From the NCBI GenBank assembly GCA_030562195.1, contig CM060202.1, positions 20,074,317-20,138,316 on the forward strand: 64,000 bases of DNA, given 5' to 3'. This DNA comes from Nipponacmea schrenckii. Its lineage: Eukaryota; Mollusca; Gastropoda; Lottiidae. The notes under the pieces are model-generated. The model searched no databases. It saw only the letters and a list, made by a program, of their open reading frames with translations, and was not told where the DNA came from. Below, one piece after another: positions 31,872-46,800 of this stretch (position 1 is its first letter; each line of letters opens with the position of its first letter). Position numbers and translations under genes: made by a program.

Positions 31872-34800
31872 ATGAAAGGAGTGCCAGTTTTATTGGTTTT
31901 GGTTGTGGAAGTGTTCAATCTTATTAATGGTATGTATATATATCTTCACTTTCTCTCGATCTTACACAGTCAATATCGATTACTTATTATTACGCTCGTA
32001 TCAATAATCACATGGTATATTTTCATTAACTCGATCATCATAGATGTTATAATATTATTACGCTCGTATCAATAATCACATGGTATATTTTTATAAACTC
32101 GATCATCTTAGATGTTATAATATTATTACACTCGTATCAATAATCACATGGTATATTTTTATTAACTCGATCATCATAGATGTTATAATATTATTACGCT
32201 CGTATCAATAATCACATGGTATATTTTTATAAACTCGATCATCATATATGTTATAATATTACACTCGTATCTATTACCACATGGTATATTTTTATAAACT
32301 CGATCATCTTAGATGTTATAATATTACACTCGTATCTATAACCACATGGTATATTTTTATAAACTCGATCATCATAGATGTTATAATATTACACTCGTAT
32401 CAATAATCACATGGTATATTTTTAATAAACTCGATCATCATATATGTTATAATATTACACTCGTATCTATAATCACATGGTATATTTTTATAAACTCAGT
32501 CATCATAGATGTTATAATATTACACTCGTATCTATAATCACATGGTATATTTTTATAAACTCGATCATCATTTGATGTTATAATATTACACTCGTATCTA
32601 TAATCACATGGTATATTTAATAAACTCGTCATCATAGATGTTATAATATTACACTCGTATCTAACAATAGATATTTTTAATAAACTCGATCATCATAGAT
32701 GTTATAATATTACACTCGTATCTATAATCACATGGTATATTTTTTAATACTCATCATCATAATGTTATAATATTACACTCGTATCTATACCACATGGTAT
32801 ATTTTTTGATAAACTCGATCATCTTAGATGTTATAATATTACACTCGTATCTATAACCACATGGTATATGTTTATAAACTCGATCATCATACATGTTATA
32901 ATATTACACTCGTATCTATAACCACATGGTATATTTCAATAAACTCAGTCATCATAGATGTTATAATATTACACTCGTATCTATAATCACATGGTATATT
33001 TTTAATAAACTCGATCATCATGTAAGTTATAATATTACACTCGTATCTATAATCACAGATATTTAATAAACTCGTCATCATAGATGTTATAATATTACAC
33101 TCGTATCTATAATCACATGGTATAGTTTCAATAAACTCAGTCATCATAGATGTTATAATATTACACTCGTATCTATAATCACATGGTATAGTTTCAATAA
33201 ACTCAGTCATCATAGATGTTATAATATTACACTCGTATCTATAATACACAGTAGTTTTAATAAACTCGGTCATCATAGATGTTATAATATTACACTCGTA
33301 TCTATAATCACAGTTTGATAAACTCGGTCATCATAGATGTTATAATATTACACTCGTATCTATAATACACAGTAGTTTTAATAAACTCGGTCATCATAGA
33401 TGTTATAATATTACACTCGTATCTATAATACACAGTAGTTGATAAACTCGGTCATCATAGATGTTATAATATTACACTCGTATCTATAATCACAGTTTGA
33501 TAAACTCGGTCATCATAGATGTTATAATATTACACTCGTATCTATAATACACAGTAGTTTTAATAAACTCGGTCATCATAGATGTTATAATATTACACTT
33601 GTATCTATAATACACAGTAGTTTTAATCGGTCATCATAGATTGAATAATATTACACTTGTAGTTAATAATATTGTTTTGAGAGCCCAGAGGACAAATATC
33701 TTGAGTATATTCATACATATATTAAATTATTAATTCTTTTGAACTTTTTTTCTGTGCGTCATAAGAGATTACCATATGAATGCAAGTTTTAAAGGCATAA
33801 TAGGTCTTAGAATGAACATAGTATTTCAAAATTTTAAAATTGGTCAATAAGAGCTCTATCCATCAGTAAATATACTTGCTGCAATAAATAACAGATTCAA
33901 ATTTGTGGGTTTTTGGACTGAATCCGATTACCCCTATTCGCCTCAAGCAATTATCTGAAACAATCTGACTTTAATACAAAATATATTTTATGAGAAATAC
34001 AAATGACTGGAGGCCATTGAAAAACCTATTGAGTTGGAATAATAATAGCGATTGATGTATTGACAATCAATGGAGACGTTAGGATGGGTTCTATCACTCA
34101 TTTCTTTCTATAATACGATTAAGTACCAAATAATCATAATAAAATCAGCAAGAATAAAAGGAGAATGGTGCCTGCTTTCATTCTTCTGACAGTGTTTCTA
34201 TTGCTTCCATAAACAATCCCCGGGTTTACATCTGCCGTGTTATATTGGACTGTTATTGCCATTAGTCCGATTACATGTTACAATAAACCACAGACGTGCT
34301 CGTTTTACTGTTTGATATCATACCTCAACTACCCAGGCTTGTTTGGATAACTCTGGATAATTAAATGAAAGCGTAATATTCAAACTTATTTGATCTCCTT
34401 GTAGTAACCATAGCGTGGTAGGGCTAGTGGGGAGTCCTTAATACAAGGTATATGGAGACAAAAGCAATTTTTTTTATCTTGGTCCTTGCATCAGTTCTGA
34501 ACTAGTTGCCTGTCCCTCCGTCCGTGCATCGCACACCAAAAATTGTTATGTTAACGATCATAATTTCTGTAATGATTCAGGTCTAATAAACTATTTGTTA
34601 CCTTGAATGCTTTTGGAACGGAATCTCCATCTTTACTTAAACTCGTATTATTGGTCAAGCTTAACCTACTTCCGGTCTCTCAGTGGTTCACTCTGGAATG
34701 TGCACAAACAATGCCCAAAGTTGTAAGTCTGTCGGATTATGATCGCATTGCTTCTTCTTTATGATGTAAATGTTATTACTATTAGAGTCGGGGAGGCTGG

Positions 34801-37800
34801 GGATCTAATAATAGACCGATTGTATTCTATAACGGAGATAGACTATTAGCCTACTATCTACGGGACAGTCTGTAACGGAAATTACTTCTTTCTTCTTTAC
34901 TTCTTATAAAACTAGTTTTATAATATCTTTCACGCCAGACCATAGTATATATTGTCCATTACTGTAGTCTTTTCGATTAGCTTCATTGAAGAAAATACCT
35001 TGGAACTTACTGTGATTTTCACACCAGTTGTGTGATATTAAGAGTACCCTTTATAAACAAATTTGAATAAGATTCTATTGATGCTTTTATTGGACTGATA
35101 CGTTGGACCTTCTCCGTCAACAAAAACTGCATAGTGAAGTCTAACTGGCATGAGCTTCAGTCATGCAGCGTATGGCTCGAAGTTCATGAGCACAGTCAAC
35201 AAAAGTTTTCCCGTTGCCAGCAATGGCAAATAAAACCCTGCGCCAATTAGCGATTTGCTAACATTATTCTGGTTACTGGTTTTCTTGTTTTAATATGATA
35301 TTATGATTGGATATACCACAATCCAGTCAATTATACTCCAGATTTGATGCATGATTTTAACTTGAACAACCTTACTGGAGTCAAGTTGTCTGAAACCAGT
35401 CTCTGTGGTTTAATTACAGATTTTAAGGAGAATATTTTAGCAGTGATATTGCTTAGTATCGAGGGAGTAGTGTCAACACTGGGGTTTACAGATACTACAC
35501 GTTGAACTACCATCCTTAAGGCTATTCAGCACGTTATAAATTCTTCTTGTATTATATTACAAATTATTCCACAATTTATTTAGATACGAGGATTTCGTAG
35601 CTGTTAATATTTTGTGAAATATTTGCAATTTAAGTTGATTACAATGCCCGTAAGTGCCTAAGGTGCCGAAGGATGCTTACTTGCTTATGGTGATAAGATT
35701 TTACATCCTTTGGTAACTGGCATCTCGTGCATCTTCTTCTTAAACAAAACAATACAAGTCATTCTAAAACCTTTTTATCACTAACAGCTCTCCGGAGGCC
35801 CTATTTAATCTGTCAGCTACTGCGGCTATTCTTCTTCACCATAGTTAGTGACACGTTAATAAGACCACTGACCGAATCATTAATAAATTACCACTTATTT
35901 TCTCTCGCATTAACTATGGACCACCATCCGTTAATATATTATTTAATTAATACACTATAGAGGCAAAATAACAAACAATTGATCTTATTATCAACAGCAA
36001 CGTGTGAAGGATATGGCATCAATATTTGATAAGGTCTGGACTGACAATGGTTTAAAAACAGAAATTCTGATTATATCAAGTAAACAGTTTTATTTTCATA
36101 TCAGTAAATACTTGAATCGACCATGTCTGCAATTTAGAAAGTGGCTGTACCTTAGAACAGAGTGCGGTCCATTTCTGAATTTCTAGGCTGTGTTTCTCAA
36201 CTATATCGATGGATTATGGATGGAAAGAAATCTTATATTGATCTTCTGAGAAAAAGTCGGAGAAACCTCTGAAGAGACTCCAATGAAACTTGGACAAGCC
36301 AAAGGGTTGCGAAATCACAAATTATAAGAAAACCATAACCATATACTTCACACTGAAACATCTTGATAAGGTCTTTCACCAGCTATCATTCGAGTATTGT
36401 TAAATACATGCAAAAGAGTTGTATATGTATATCCAGGGCTTTTGTGGTGTTTTTCTTTTTGATCTAAGATTTCTGTAATTCAGGAACAACTTGAGTTCAA
36501 CCATGTTCCTCAAGCAACGTTTGGATATATACATGAAACAACATGTTCCTAAAGCAACGTTTGGATATATACACGAACCAACCGTTACTTTCACAATCAC
36601 CAGTCACAATCAGTAAAGGCCCACTCGCTAGGCTGAAGGTGCTTGGATCGACCCTACAATAAAAGCTACTGGCATTTTAAACCTCGACCAAGATTTCGAA
36701 AGAATACAGACATTACTCCTTAGACACTTACTTAAAGACCAACATCCGCTCAATGTATTAATAGTATTAATATAGATAGATTGATAGTGATTAATTGCTA
36801 CTAATCTGACTCTGTTATAGATTATTAGTTATTATCATTTTTGTATTATTATATTAATCTATCTAGTGATACTGTATCCTGTAGTTATCATTACTGACAA
36901 ATCACTCCATGATCAATCAGAAACGTGAATTACTGAATACATTTGCAAGAGATTTGAAAAGGCGACCCTCCACGAAAATACATTGTATAACTTCCATAAT
37001 TTGGGAACAATAAATTTAATGAAGTGGGAAAAATGTGTGAAAACAATATGAAAGTATATTTTCCGAAGATTTATCATAAAAAAGGAAACAGATGTAGATA
37101 ACTTGCAACCAATAGGTAAACTGTACACGCAATATCGATAAGCGTGCGATGAGATAACTCTTCTTAGTCACATTCCTTATAACGTAACAGGCGATGATGC
37201 TAAAGTGTTCAGGGGAGTTTCTTGTTGGCCCGAGTTATTGATATACAAGGTTCAATGCAATCGGCGCCAAAAATCTACGATAAGGATTAGTTATTCATTA
37301 TTCCAGTCTGACTTACAAATCCTCTGACCACCACAGGAATAATAAACTATGAACTATTCCCAGTCAGGATTCTTGACCATAAAGCAGCTGATATCGCGCA
37401 TATCAAAATGATTGAGATTTATCGCCTTGAACTGTTCAAGCCTCTTAACTGGCAATAACACAGTCTTTTGAACCGCTTCAGTAATCCGGTGGACGGAAAT
37501 AGAGCCCGGTCTTTGACCTGCTCAAGTTTATAGACAAGATTGTTCAGGAAATAAAGCCATTTCTTGGTATTCCATCACGTGCTCAGTTGTTGAAAGAAAA
37601 CTTCAGTCGTTTTACGCTTTGATGCACCATAATATATTATGATGTTCGATACGATTTGGTTTATTTTTACGGCACATTGAAATGCATCTAAAATTATTGG
37701 CCGTGGTTCCCCTATTTAGAGGGTCTTGAATATTTGTAAAGAATCTTTAGAGATGCTAGAAATTCACGTAAATCGAATACTTCGTTAAGAAATCTGTCCC

Positions 37801-40800
37801 ATTTATATCGATATGGAAAATGTGTTGCTATATCAGATAGAATATCAGAAATGGTGATAAAATCAATGACAGTAGGTTTAAGTTAGTCTGTAAAATATCC
37901 AAGAATCGGGATAACACCTATAAAGCTTGGTATAAAACTGGGATTGTTTGTTGCAAAAATACCAAAATTTCCAAAGTTGCGGACTTGAGTGCTAATAAAG
38001 ATCTTCATATTCTCTGTGAAGATTCGTTGCCAACACTGTGGAAATATAACGGTTAAAGATAAGCTTAATTGTCTTATGGCTTAATTAATAGAGGGGTGGA
38101 ATCGTGTTAGGTCAACGTGTTGTAAATACGATTTACCAGTCTTAGCAAGGATACAGATCGTATGAGATTGACTTATATAATAAAATACACAATGTTAAAA
38201 CACACCACTTTATAACCCTCAATACTGTATCCTGAAACCCTCATGAATGGCTATTCACTTTATATACAATATAATTGATTCGACGCCTTTGAATTTGATT
38301 GAATAAGTACATCATTAACACAATTTCAATATGTTTTATAAAGAAAATCCCATTAGTTTTGGAATAAAGGTTCCAATGGAATCGATAACTTGGTCAAGTC
38401 CAATGGGGAAAAAAACTCGCAATAATTGAGTGCCAAATACTTTTATTGGAAAAAGATTACGTCGATATTTATTTTTCTACGACCAGATCGTGTAACAAGG
38501 TGATTTGATTTTTTCTGCCATTTTAGTTTCTAATTCCAAGTTGTGTCAACACTAGAATTAGACAATGAAATAGGATGAACTTAGAGAAATAATGCAACGC
38601 TTGAAAGAGAAAAAATCGCATTAAGCTTATAATTAATTATTGTAAGGTTGAATGCATATTGACTTGAAGTAGGAATTCCTTTGTCGTGACGAGCCAGCGA
38701 TTGATCAAGCGAATTGATTAAACGGGGAATAAATAGTGCCAAGAGGACAAACAACTACTCACGAATTCCTAATTCGTTTTCCTTATTCTACATTTTATTG
38801 AGAAGAAAAAGGAACTAATACGAATCAATATTCTACAGATGTCAGAAGATCTCTTAAAGAGAAAATTCTAATCGTCTTCAATGTGAATTATCATTAAAGA
38901 GGCCGATAGTGTAGTGTTTTGATCTGATGGTTAATATCATTGAATGATTTTGTATTCATTACTGATTCGTTATTTTATTTCTGAACGATTTGAGTCAAGG
39001 TCAGTGCCAATTATAAATACTGACTCTAAGGCATTGGACACAAAATCAGGATTTGTTTGATTTGGATGGAAACATACAGCACTATTGTTGTCCAGAAGAC
39101 AACCTAAGCTCACTGCCAAAGGGTGGTGAACATCTAGGTTGAAGTGACAGTAACTGAACTCTTACAGCAACTGAATTTCGTCGCGAGGGTTATTCTTAGG
39201 TCTTAGGGATTTATATTTACCAGAAAGTTTTTTACCTTCAGAGGAATGTGTTAATAAGAATGAGTTTGATATTAATGATTGAGCACTGATAATAATAATA
39301 TAGTCGACTTAATCAAGAAATACACTCAGGATAAATTTAGCATGACCCCATAATTGTGAGAATTTGTAGTTATCTTATCGAACGATCATGTAATAACGAA
39401 ATTTCATCATTTCCGGTATTTGAAATTAATAAAAATCTCATGATTCGCTGTTCTGAAATTGCTCCAATTAATTTTGGCCCATACTCTAAAGCTACTTCAA
39501 TTAGTTTCACTGAATTCGAAGAAGGATGTATTTCTCGAACAAAAATCTTAAAATGACTTCAAGATATATTTTATTTCATGTTTATTATCAAAGTCCTACT
39601 CACTATCCATAATTTCTCGAAGATGCATTTCAATTACTTGTTTTATTTTCCTATTCGCCCTAAAGGCAGTGATGAACAAAGAATATGTTGAATACATAGA
39701 AGATTTATCATATTTCTAGGTTTGAAAACTGTTCTTATAACTTTTAGTTAATTCCATATTTATATTGTTGCGTTAAGTCTTCAGCTAAATATGTCAAAAT
39801 TTAATATTTAGCAAGAGACTCGATGAATATCCATTTGTTCTTGGAGACCGGAAGTTGTTGTATTTGTTGTTCATTGTAAGAGTAAAATTATAAACGGTTG
39901 CGACGAATATAACATTGTCATGACAACAACTGGAAACAAAAATCATTTTAGTTGCAGCAGGAATCTGGTAAGAACTCCAACAGTGGAGTTTCTATGAAAC
40001 ATCGGCTGTGCTGGGGTGGCGACTAGGGGCACAAATCTGTCTGGATTGGTTCACTACACCAGTCATGATCATGAACTTGGTAGTCGGGGCAGCAAATGGT
40101 GGTTGGTAGATTACAAGTTAACGTTCGCTTCCAGCTGGTATTGGTTGGTATTCGTTGTAGTTGGTAGTATAAAGTATTATCTGTCGAATGCTTTATCTAT
40201 AATTTTCAAGACCAATAACGTATTAAAATCTTTTTCATATCTGTCCTGGTCCCCTCGATTTATGCCCGATTAACTGTGTGTGGGCTTTGGATGAAACAGG
40301 TCGTTAAAAGAAAGGATAATATAACAATAGAATTTAACCATTGTTTGTTTATTGATGTAACAATGTCTAGAAATCAAATTAACAAACTCGTCTAAGCAAG
40401 TAATGTAATTTGTGGTAGAAAAGACCATGTAAATCTTACTTAATTTTTAACTGAAACTTGAAATGAAAACGTGACTTCCATTTACTGTATTTTACAACGT
40501 GAATGGAAAGAATACAAAATTGCTATCGAGAAAGACAGACTTTAGGGAAATTGAAATAATTCATACTTTATCACTTCTCTTCAACTTTATATCAATCATT
40601 TAGAGGCATCATTGGGGTTACTATTTGGTCGTATATTTTTGAACCCGTTACTAAAAATATTATTTTGAGATCGTGAGGAAGGTTGATAGTTTTGGCAGTG
40701 CCACTAGATAGGATATTTCCATGTCCCTGGATAGGATATTTCCATGTCCCTGGATAGGATATTTCAATGTTACTGGATAGGATATTTCCATGTCACTAGA

Positions 40801-43800
40801 TAGGATATTTCCTTGTCCCTGGATAGGATATTTCCATATCACTGGATAGGATATTTCCATGGCACTCGATAGGGTATTTGCCTTGCTACTGGATAGGATA
40901 TTTCCATGTCACTCGATAGGATATTTCCATGTTACTGGATAGGACATTTCCATGTCACTAGATAGGATATTTCATTGTCCCTGGATAGGATATTCCATAT
41001 CACTGGATAGAATATTTCCATGTTACTGGATAGGGTATTTGCCATGCCACTGGATAGGATATTTCCATGTCCTTGGATAGGATATTTCCATGTCACTGGA
41101 TAGGGTATTTCCATGTTACTGCATAGGGTATTTCCATGTTACTGGATAGGATATTTCCATGTCACTAGATAGGATATTTCCTTGTCACTGGATAGGATAT
41201 TTCGATGTCACATGATAAGATGTGTCTCATATTACTGGATAGGATATTTCCATGTCACCAGATGGGATATTTCCATGTCACTGGATAGGATATTTCCATA
41301 TTACTGGATAAGATATTTCCATGTTACTGGATAAGAAATGTCTCATATCACTGTAATGTCATGTCACTGGATAGGATATTTCCATGTCACTGGATAAGAT
41401 ATATCCATGTCACTGGATAAGATATTTCTCATATCACTGGATAGGATGTTTCCATGTCACTGGATAGGATATTTCCATGTCACTGGATAGGATATTTCCA
41501 TGTCACTGGATAGGATATTTCTCATATCATTGGATAGGATATTTCCACGTCACTGGATAGGATATTTCCATATCACTGGATATGATATTTCTCATATCAC
41601 TGGATAGGATGTTTCCATGTCACTTGATTAGATATTTCCATGTCACTGGATAAGATATTTCTCATATCACCGGATAGGATATTTCCATGTCACCAGATAA
41701 GATGTTTCCATGTCACTGGATAAGATATATCCATGTCACTGGATAAGATCTATCCATGTGAATGGATAGGATGTTTCCATGTTACTGGGTAGGATGTTTC
41801 CATGTCACTGTATAGGATATTTCCATGTCACCGGATAAGATATTTCCATGTCACTGGATAAGATATTTCCATGTCACTGGATAGGATGTTTCCATGTTAC
41901 TGGGTAGGATGTTTCCATGTCACTGTATAGGATATTTCCATGTCACCGGAAAAGATATTTCCATGTTACCGGATAAGATATTTCCATGTCACCGGATAAG
42001 ATATTTTCTTTTCCCTGGATAGGATATTTTGATGTCACTGGATAAGATATTTTTGATGTTACTGTATGAATATCTCCAATTTCGTTAATATGTAAGTATA
42101 CTTGTATCGGGTATTGTAATTTTATTGCATGTAGTCATTCTTAGATTGAAGTCGTAAGGTTTCTTTCCGGTTATCATGTGTTTCTTTCCGGTTGTGTTAA
42201 ATTTAGTTGTCAGATATGTCTTCATTCGCCAAGGCCTTGTTATGAGCGATAAATCTCTTGAGTTTGTTTCTGTTCCCTTGCTATTGTTTTACATCCAGAT
42301 GTATACAATTTTGGTCTGTTTGTGAATGCGAAAGATCACAATATAAATAGTAATTACATTCGTCGAAGCTGAAACTGTCACAGTATTGTTTATCATGTCA
42401 CTGGAATAGACAGCTTGTCTTGTTAACCATAGCATTGTGGAAATCGACATCTTATGACACTATTGTATTAATTAAACTGTTGATTTGCCCACTAACTAGT
42501 GGAAATATATCACTTAGTGATAGAAGTAGACAGTATTGAAATATCAATCGAAAATTACCATTTATTATACCGTGTCGTGATTACATATGACGCACGTTTC
42601 ACTATGAAGCAATTGTTTTTGACAGTCTTGATTGAACAGTATATATTCTGTTGGGAGATTCTATGCAAATCATTTTTCTCTGAACTTTAGTTGGACTTTC
42701 TGCACACGTTCTTAAATAAAATATATTTTACTTAGGCCTACAAATAATATGAATCTTAGAGATCAAATTTAATTTGATTGAACTTCTCATCTTTATCTGA
42801 ACCACAAACTTGATTTAAAATTATAGACCATTGCTATACTGGCTTACAGTGGCCTTTGAAATGAATTTCAACTGGCTTAGAGGTGGTAGAGAACTATTAA
42901 AACATGTGTAAGTGACATAACAGTTGAAGAAAACGATCAATAACAGGAAGGGTTGATATCATACAATATGATGTGGAATTATTAAATTATTTCTACCAGT
43001 GACATAGAGCTAGATTTTATAATCAAAAACTGAGAGTCCTTTTGTCCTTTTTTTGGTAAACAATGAGAATAAAGGTATTCTTATTGACAATAATGTTACT
43101 AGTATATTATGTCAGAAAATCTACGCCCACACAATAAATTGTTACTTGTTTAAAAGTGACATGAAAGAATAATGTAAGCGTTTGATATCTTAGCGAAGTG
43201 GCGAAGGAAGTGTAATATAATATCAGCTTCTTCAACTTCCCACATTTCAACAGCCTTTCAAATCAACATCGATACGCTTTTTACATGATCTTAGTTCCTA
43301 ATGAGAAGTTTACCCTTTAAGGTTAATTTTTGTCTGATATGGACATTATTACTATACAGAGTATATATAACTTGAAAATTAAGCTAGAAACTTTGATGTT
43401 GTAGGCTCTGCCAATGGTAACTATGAGCAATATGGTCAAAGTAGAAAAGAGAGAAAATATAACGACGATGGTGAGTTCCAACAATAACACTACATATAGA
43501 CTTCTGTTTTAATATCATGTTCTTACCCTATTTTCTCTGAAAGATGTTTTATTTAATGAACTTGTCCTTATTAATTAAGACTTTTTATCCTATATTTTAG
43601 TCTGTGTATTCGATTTGTCTGAGATTTATTTAGGACAAAAATTCTATTTTGAATTTGTTAGAAATAAAGTGGTGAATCGCCCCCCCCTATATACCTATTA
43701 GCAACGCTAGTGGTGCATAGTATTATGATTTCTCCTTTTTTGTGTAGTTGTAGGTGTTGTTAGGGAAAGTCATTGTTTTGGATTGTTAATTATTCCTACG

Positions 43801-46800
43801 TATTTTCGGCACCTATCCACTATTCCTTTGCATGATGTTGGTGTGTATTGTCTCTTGTGCATGAAACCGTGTTTGTTTCTTCAATTTGAAGGACTGTTCT
43901 CTTTCTGCGGCAAACATGTACCCTTTTATTAAAAACAAGAGAGAGAATTGTTTCCAGAAAGTACAGACATAACGAAATATATACTACGAGCATATCGACC
44001 TTTGTGATAGGCAATATCAAGTTGTAAAACCCACTAACCATGTATTAAAACTAGACCATAAAGATTTGAAATCTGTTTAATGTCGTTATAAGTCTACAGA
44101 AACCTCGAACTAATCAGCTAATATAAATAAACCACAATCTTTTGAATTTTATCCAAATACAGTAAGATGAAATCAAATTCCTCAATTTAAGTTAGAAAGT
44201 TATCAGATCTGGTTTTCACTTGGTTTGTAACCCCTTGAATTTAAAACACATCTATCTTTCTTCTACAGAAAACTTTAATATCTTTCATAGGAAATTGGTA
44301 TTTATAATGCATTGGACAATTACCATTATTGCTGAAAGGTTTCCATTTTCAGAGTTTTTTATAATGTATAACTAGCTTCTATTGCGAGACCAATCGACAG
44401 ATAGTTTGTCTTGATTCTCTAAGGGCACGAGTCGGTAAATCCTTCAACCTTTGATACAGTATAAGGTTACTTTAAATACAAAATTTAAAATACTGTAACA
44501 AGTCTGGTATTGCACTTAAAATAACTTTTGCCTCCAAAGAATTATTTTAGTCATCGTGATTTCCGAACGCCTACGAGTCTGTAAAGCATTTAACCTTTAG
44601 AAGCACATTACAGCGAGCAAGATTGGTTAAAGTGTTATTTTGTCATTACTGGTTTAGAAAAGTTTGTCGTAGGCTGAATCAATTTTGGGTTTTACTTCAA
44701 AGTACAGTTCTAAAAGGGAAGCTATTTCAGTGAAAGTCACGATGATCGAGATCATCTAGTGCTGAGAGCCTTACCTTTTGAAAAACAACCTTCCGATATA
44801 GAATAAAACTACTTGAAGGAAGCTGACTAAAGATGACTATCTTTATAATGACTTGATAATAAATTACTGGTGTGTGTCTTGAACTGGTGAAATGGCACGA
44901 TCATAAAAGCGGAGATGGTAATTTAACACGCTGGTACTTCTCTGTTGAAGATCGCCTGGTCATAACTCGGTTAAAAATACATCATAAAATTTGCTTTCAC
45001 ATTATTATGACGATATTTTTTCTGAAATTCAATCAATTTGTAGATTGGAGGCAGACACAGTTTTATTTAATAAACGAAAAGCACAAAGAATTGAAATAGA
45101 TTCCGAGAAAAGTTATATTCTAATCAAAATGAAGCCTGGAGCTTTTATTCTTTGACCTTTTCTAGAAATAATATTCCTGATTTAGAATTTATTACAGAGC
45201 GGGGGCTGGATTGTTTAATCCAGATTATTCTTGAAAGCCTAAGACTGTTGGATGCTCTTTTATAAATTGCGACCAAGGTTAGTTATGTTGTACATATGTG
45301 TTGTAAGATAGGTATGATAATGTGCATAACAAATCCCATTTTTAAGCAAGAACGGTTAATTCTGAATTTTGGCAAATCGTTTCGGGTGATTTTTTACGGC
45401 TTGATAATATTTCATGGTTCAGGCGTTTGAACAATTCGAAAAAGTTATTATTCGTTGCCATACAATAAGATTATAACATAGCTCTTTCAGCTCTTTCAGC
45501 ACATCCTTGCACTAATACGATATCAGAAAATTGAGTCACGGTTGAAATTTACATGCCAGAATATTTTATGATAGGCCTACTAGTGCAAAATATAGAATCA
45601 TTATGCATTGTAATTGAATTAAATTGGCAACCGAATCCCCGCTGATTATTAATGACAATTTGAATTGATTGAATTAAATTAATTTGAATAGAGAAGAATT
45701 ATGAATGCCGTATAAAAAATTCAATAGTGTTCTTCTAACTTCATCAATGAGCTTAATTAAGTAGCGTTATTAATCGCGGATGAAGAGCTCCCTAATTTTA
45801 AGGATGTATGGTGAGCTATATCTACCGTTATTAATAAGGCGAATACAGGGAGCTATCTCTCGTCATTGATAAGGCGAGTATAATGAGCTATCTATCGTCA
45901 TTGATAAGTCGAGTATAGCGAGTTATATAGAGTCATTAATAAGTCGAATATAGCGAGTTATATATAGTCATTGATAAGACGAGTATAGCCAGCTATCTAC
46001 CGTCTCTGATGTGGCGTTATCTTGCTTATGATAATATAAGGAAAGCATAATGAGTTAGAAAGCGTCAAGACAGTATGAAAAGCTGGCTACCGCCATAGTT
46101 AGTGTCATTGATACGCCAGGTAGAGATAGCTTTCTACTGTAAGGACAATATGGGGAGCTATCTAGCGTCTAGAGTAAATGCGTCGGTGATGAGCCAATAA
46201 TGGAGACCATAATAATTATAGATGCACTGCGTTCTGAACAAGCTCAAAGTAATAGATTAAATAATCTATTACCTCTTGTTATTAAACGTCTTAATAACTA
46301 TAGATGTGAGATATTATAAATGGCTTCTGTTCTTAGCGTGTTCATGTTTCCTGAAGACTGGGTTAATAACATATATGTAATTACACATTGTATTTATCAT
46401 AAAAACATTGAGACTGGGAAAGCGTAGCAAGGTACATAATTTTGTAACAGTAAGAACGGGATAAGCGAGACAAAATACATGATTGAGACCTACGTCTTCT
46501 AATAATTTGTAACTTCCAGTGCAGCCTAATTTGTCATTATTGAAATCTTGAGGGAATTTACTCTATAATTATCCTTAACCATAGCATTAAACAAATTATT
46601 GCTCTTTATTGAACTCTATTTCTTCAGTTCTTTATCCCGCTTTATAGGAGACAAATTAATACCATTGGCTACTATCATGTATTGAATATGACAGCTGTAA
46701 GATACAGGTAATGCATTAATTCTTGATGGTAAAATATCAGGATGATGTTAGATCTATTGATTATTATGATGCAGGCTTCATTATTGTGCAAACTACGTAT

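Noticed and set aside
32346..33276. Periodic ORFs encoding repeated peptides on both strands
   Set aside because: They arise from the 65-bp minisatellite, whose period keeps frames open; no start context or codon bias supports translation.
40016..40273. 85-residue plus-strand ORF
   Set aside because: Starts at a non-ATG codon, has no recognisable similarity, and lies within the large intron.
40660..41114. Repetitive minus-strand ORFs in the 23-bp array
   Set aside because: Same artefact of a tandem array; the frame closes whenever a unit changes length.
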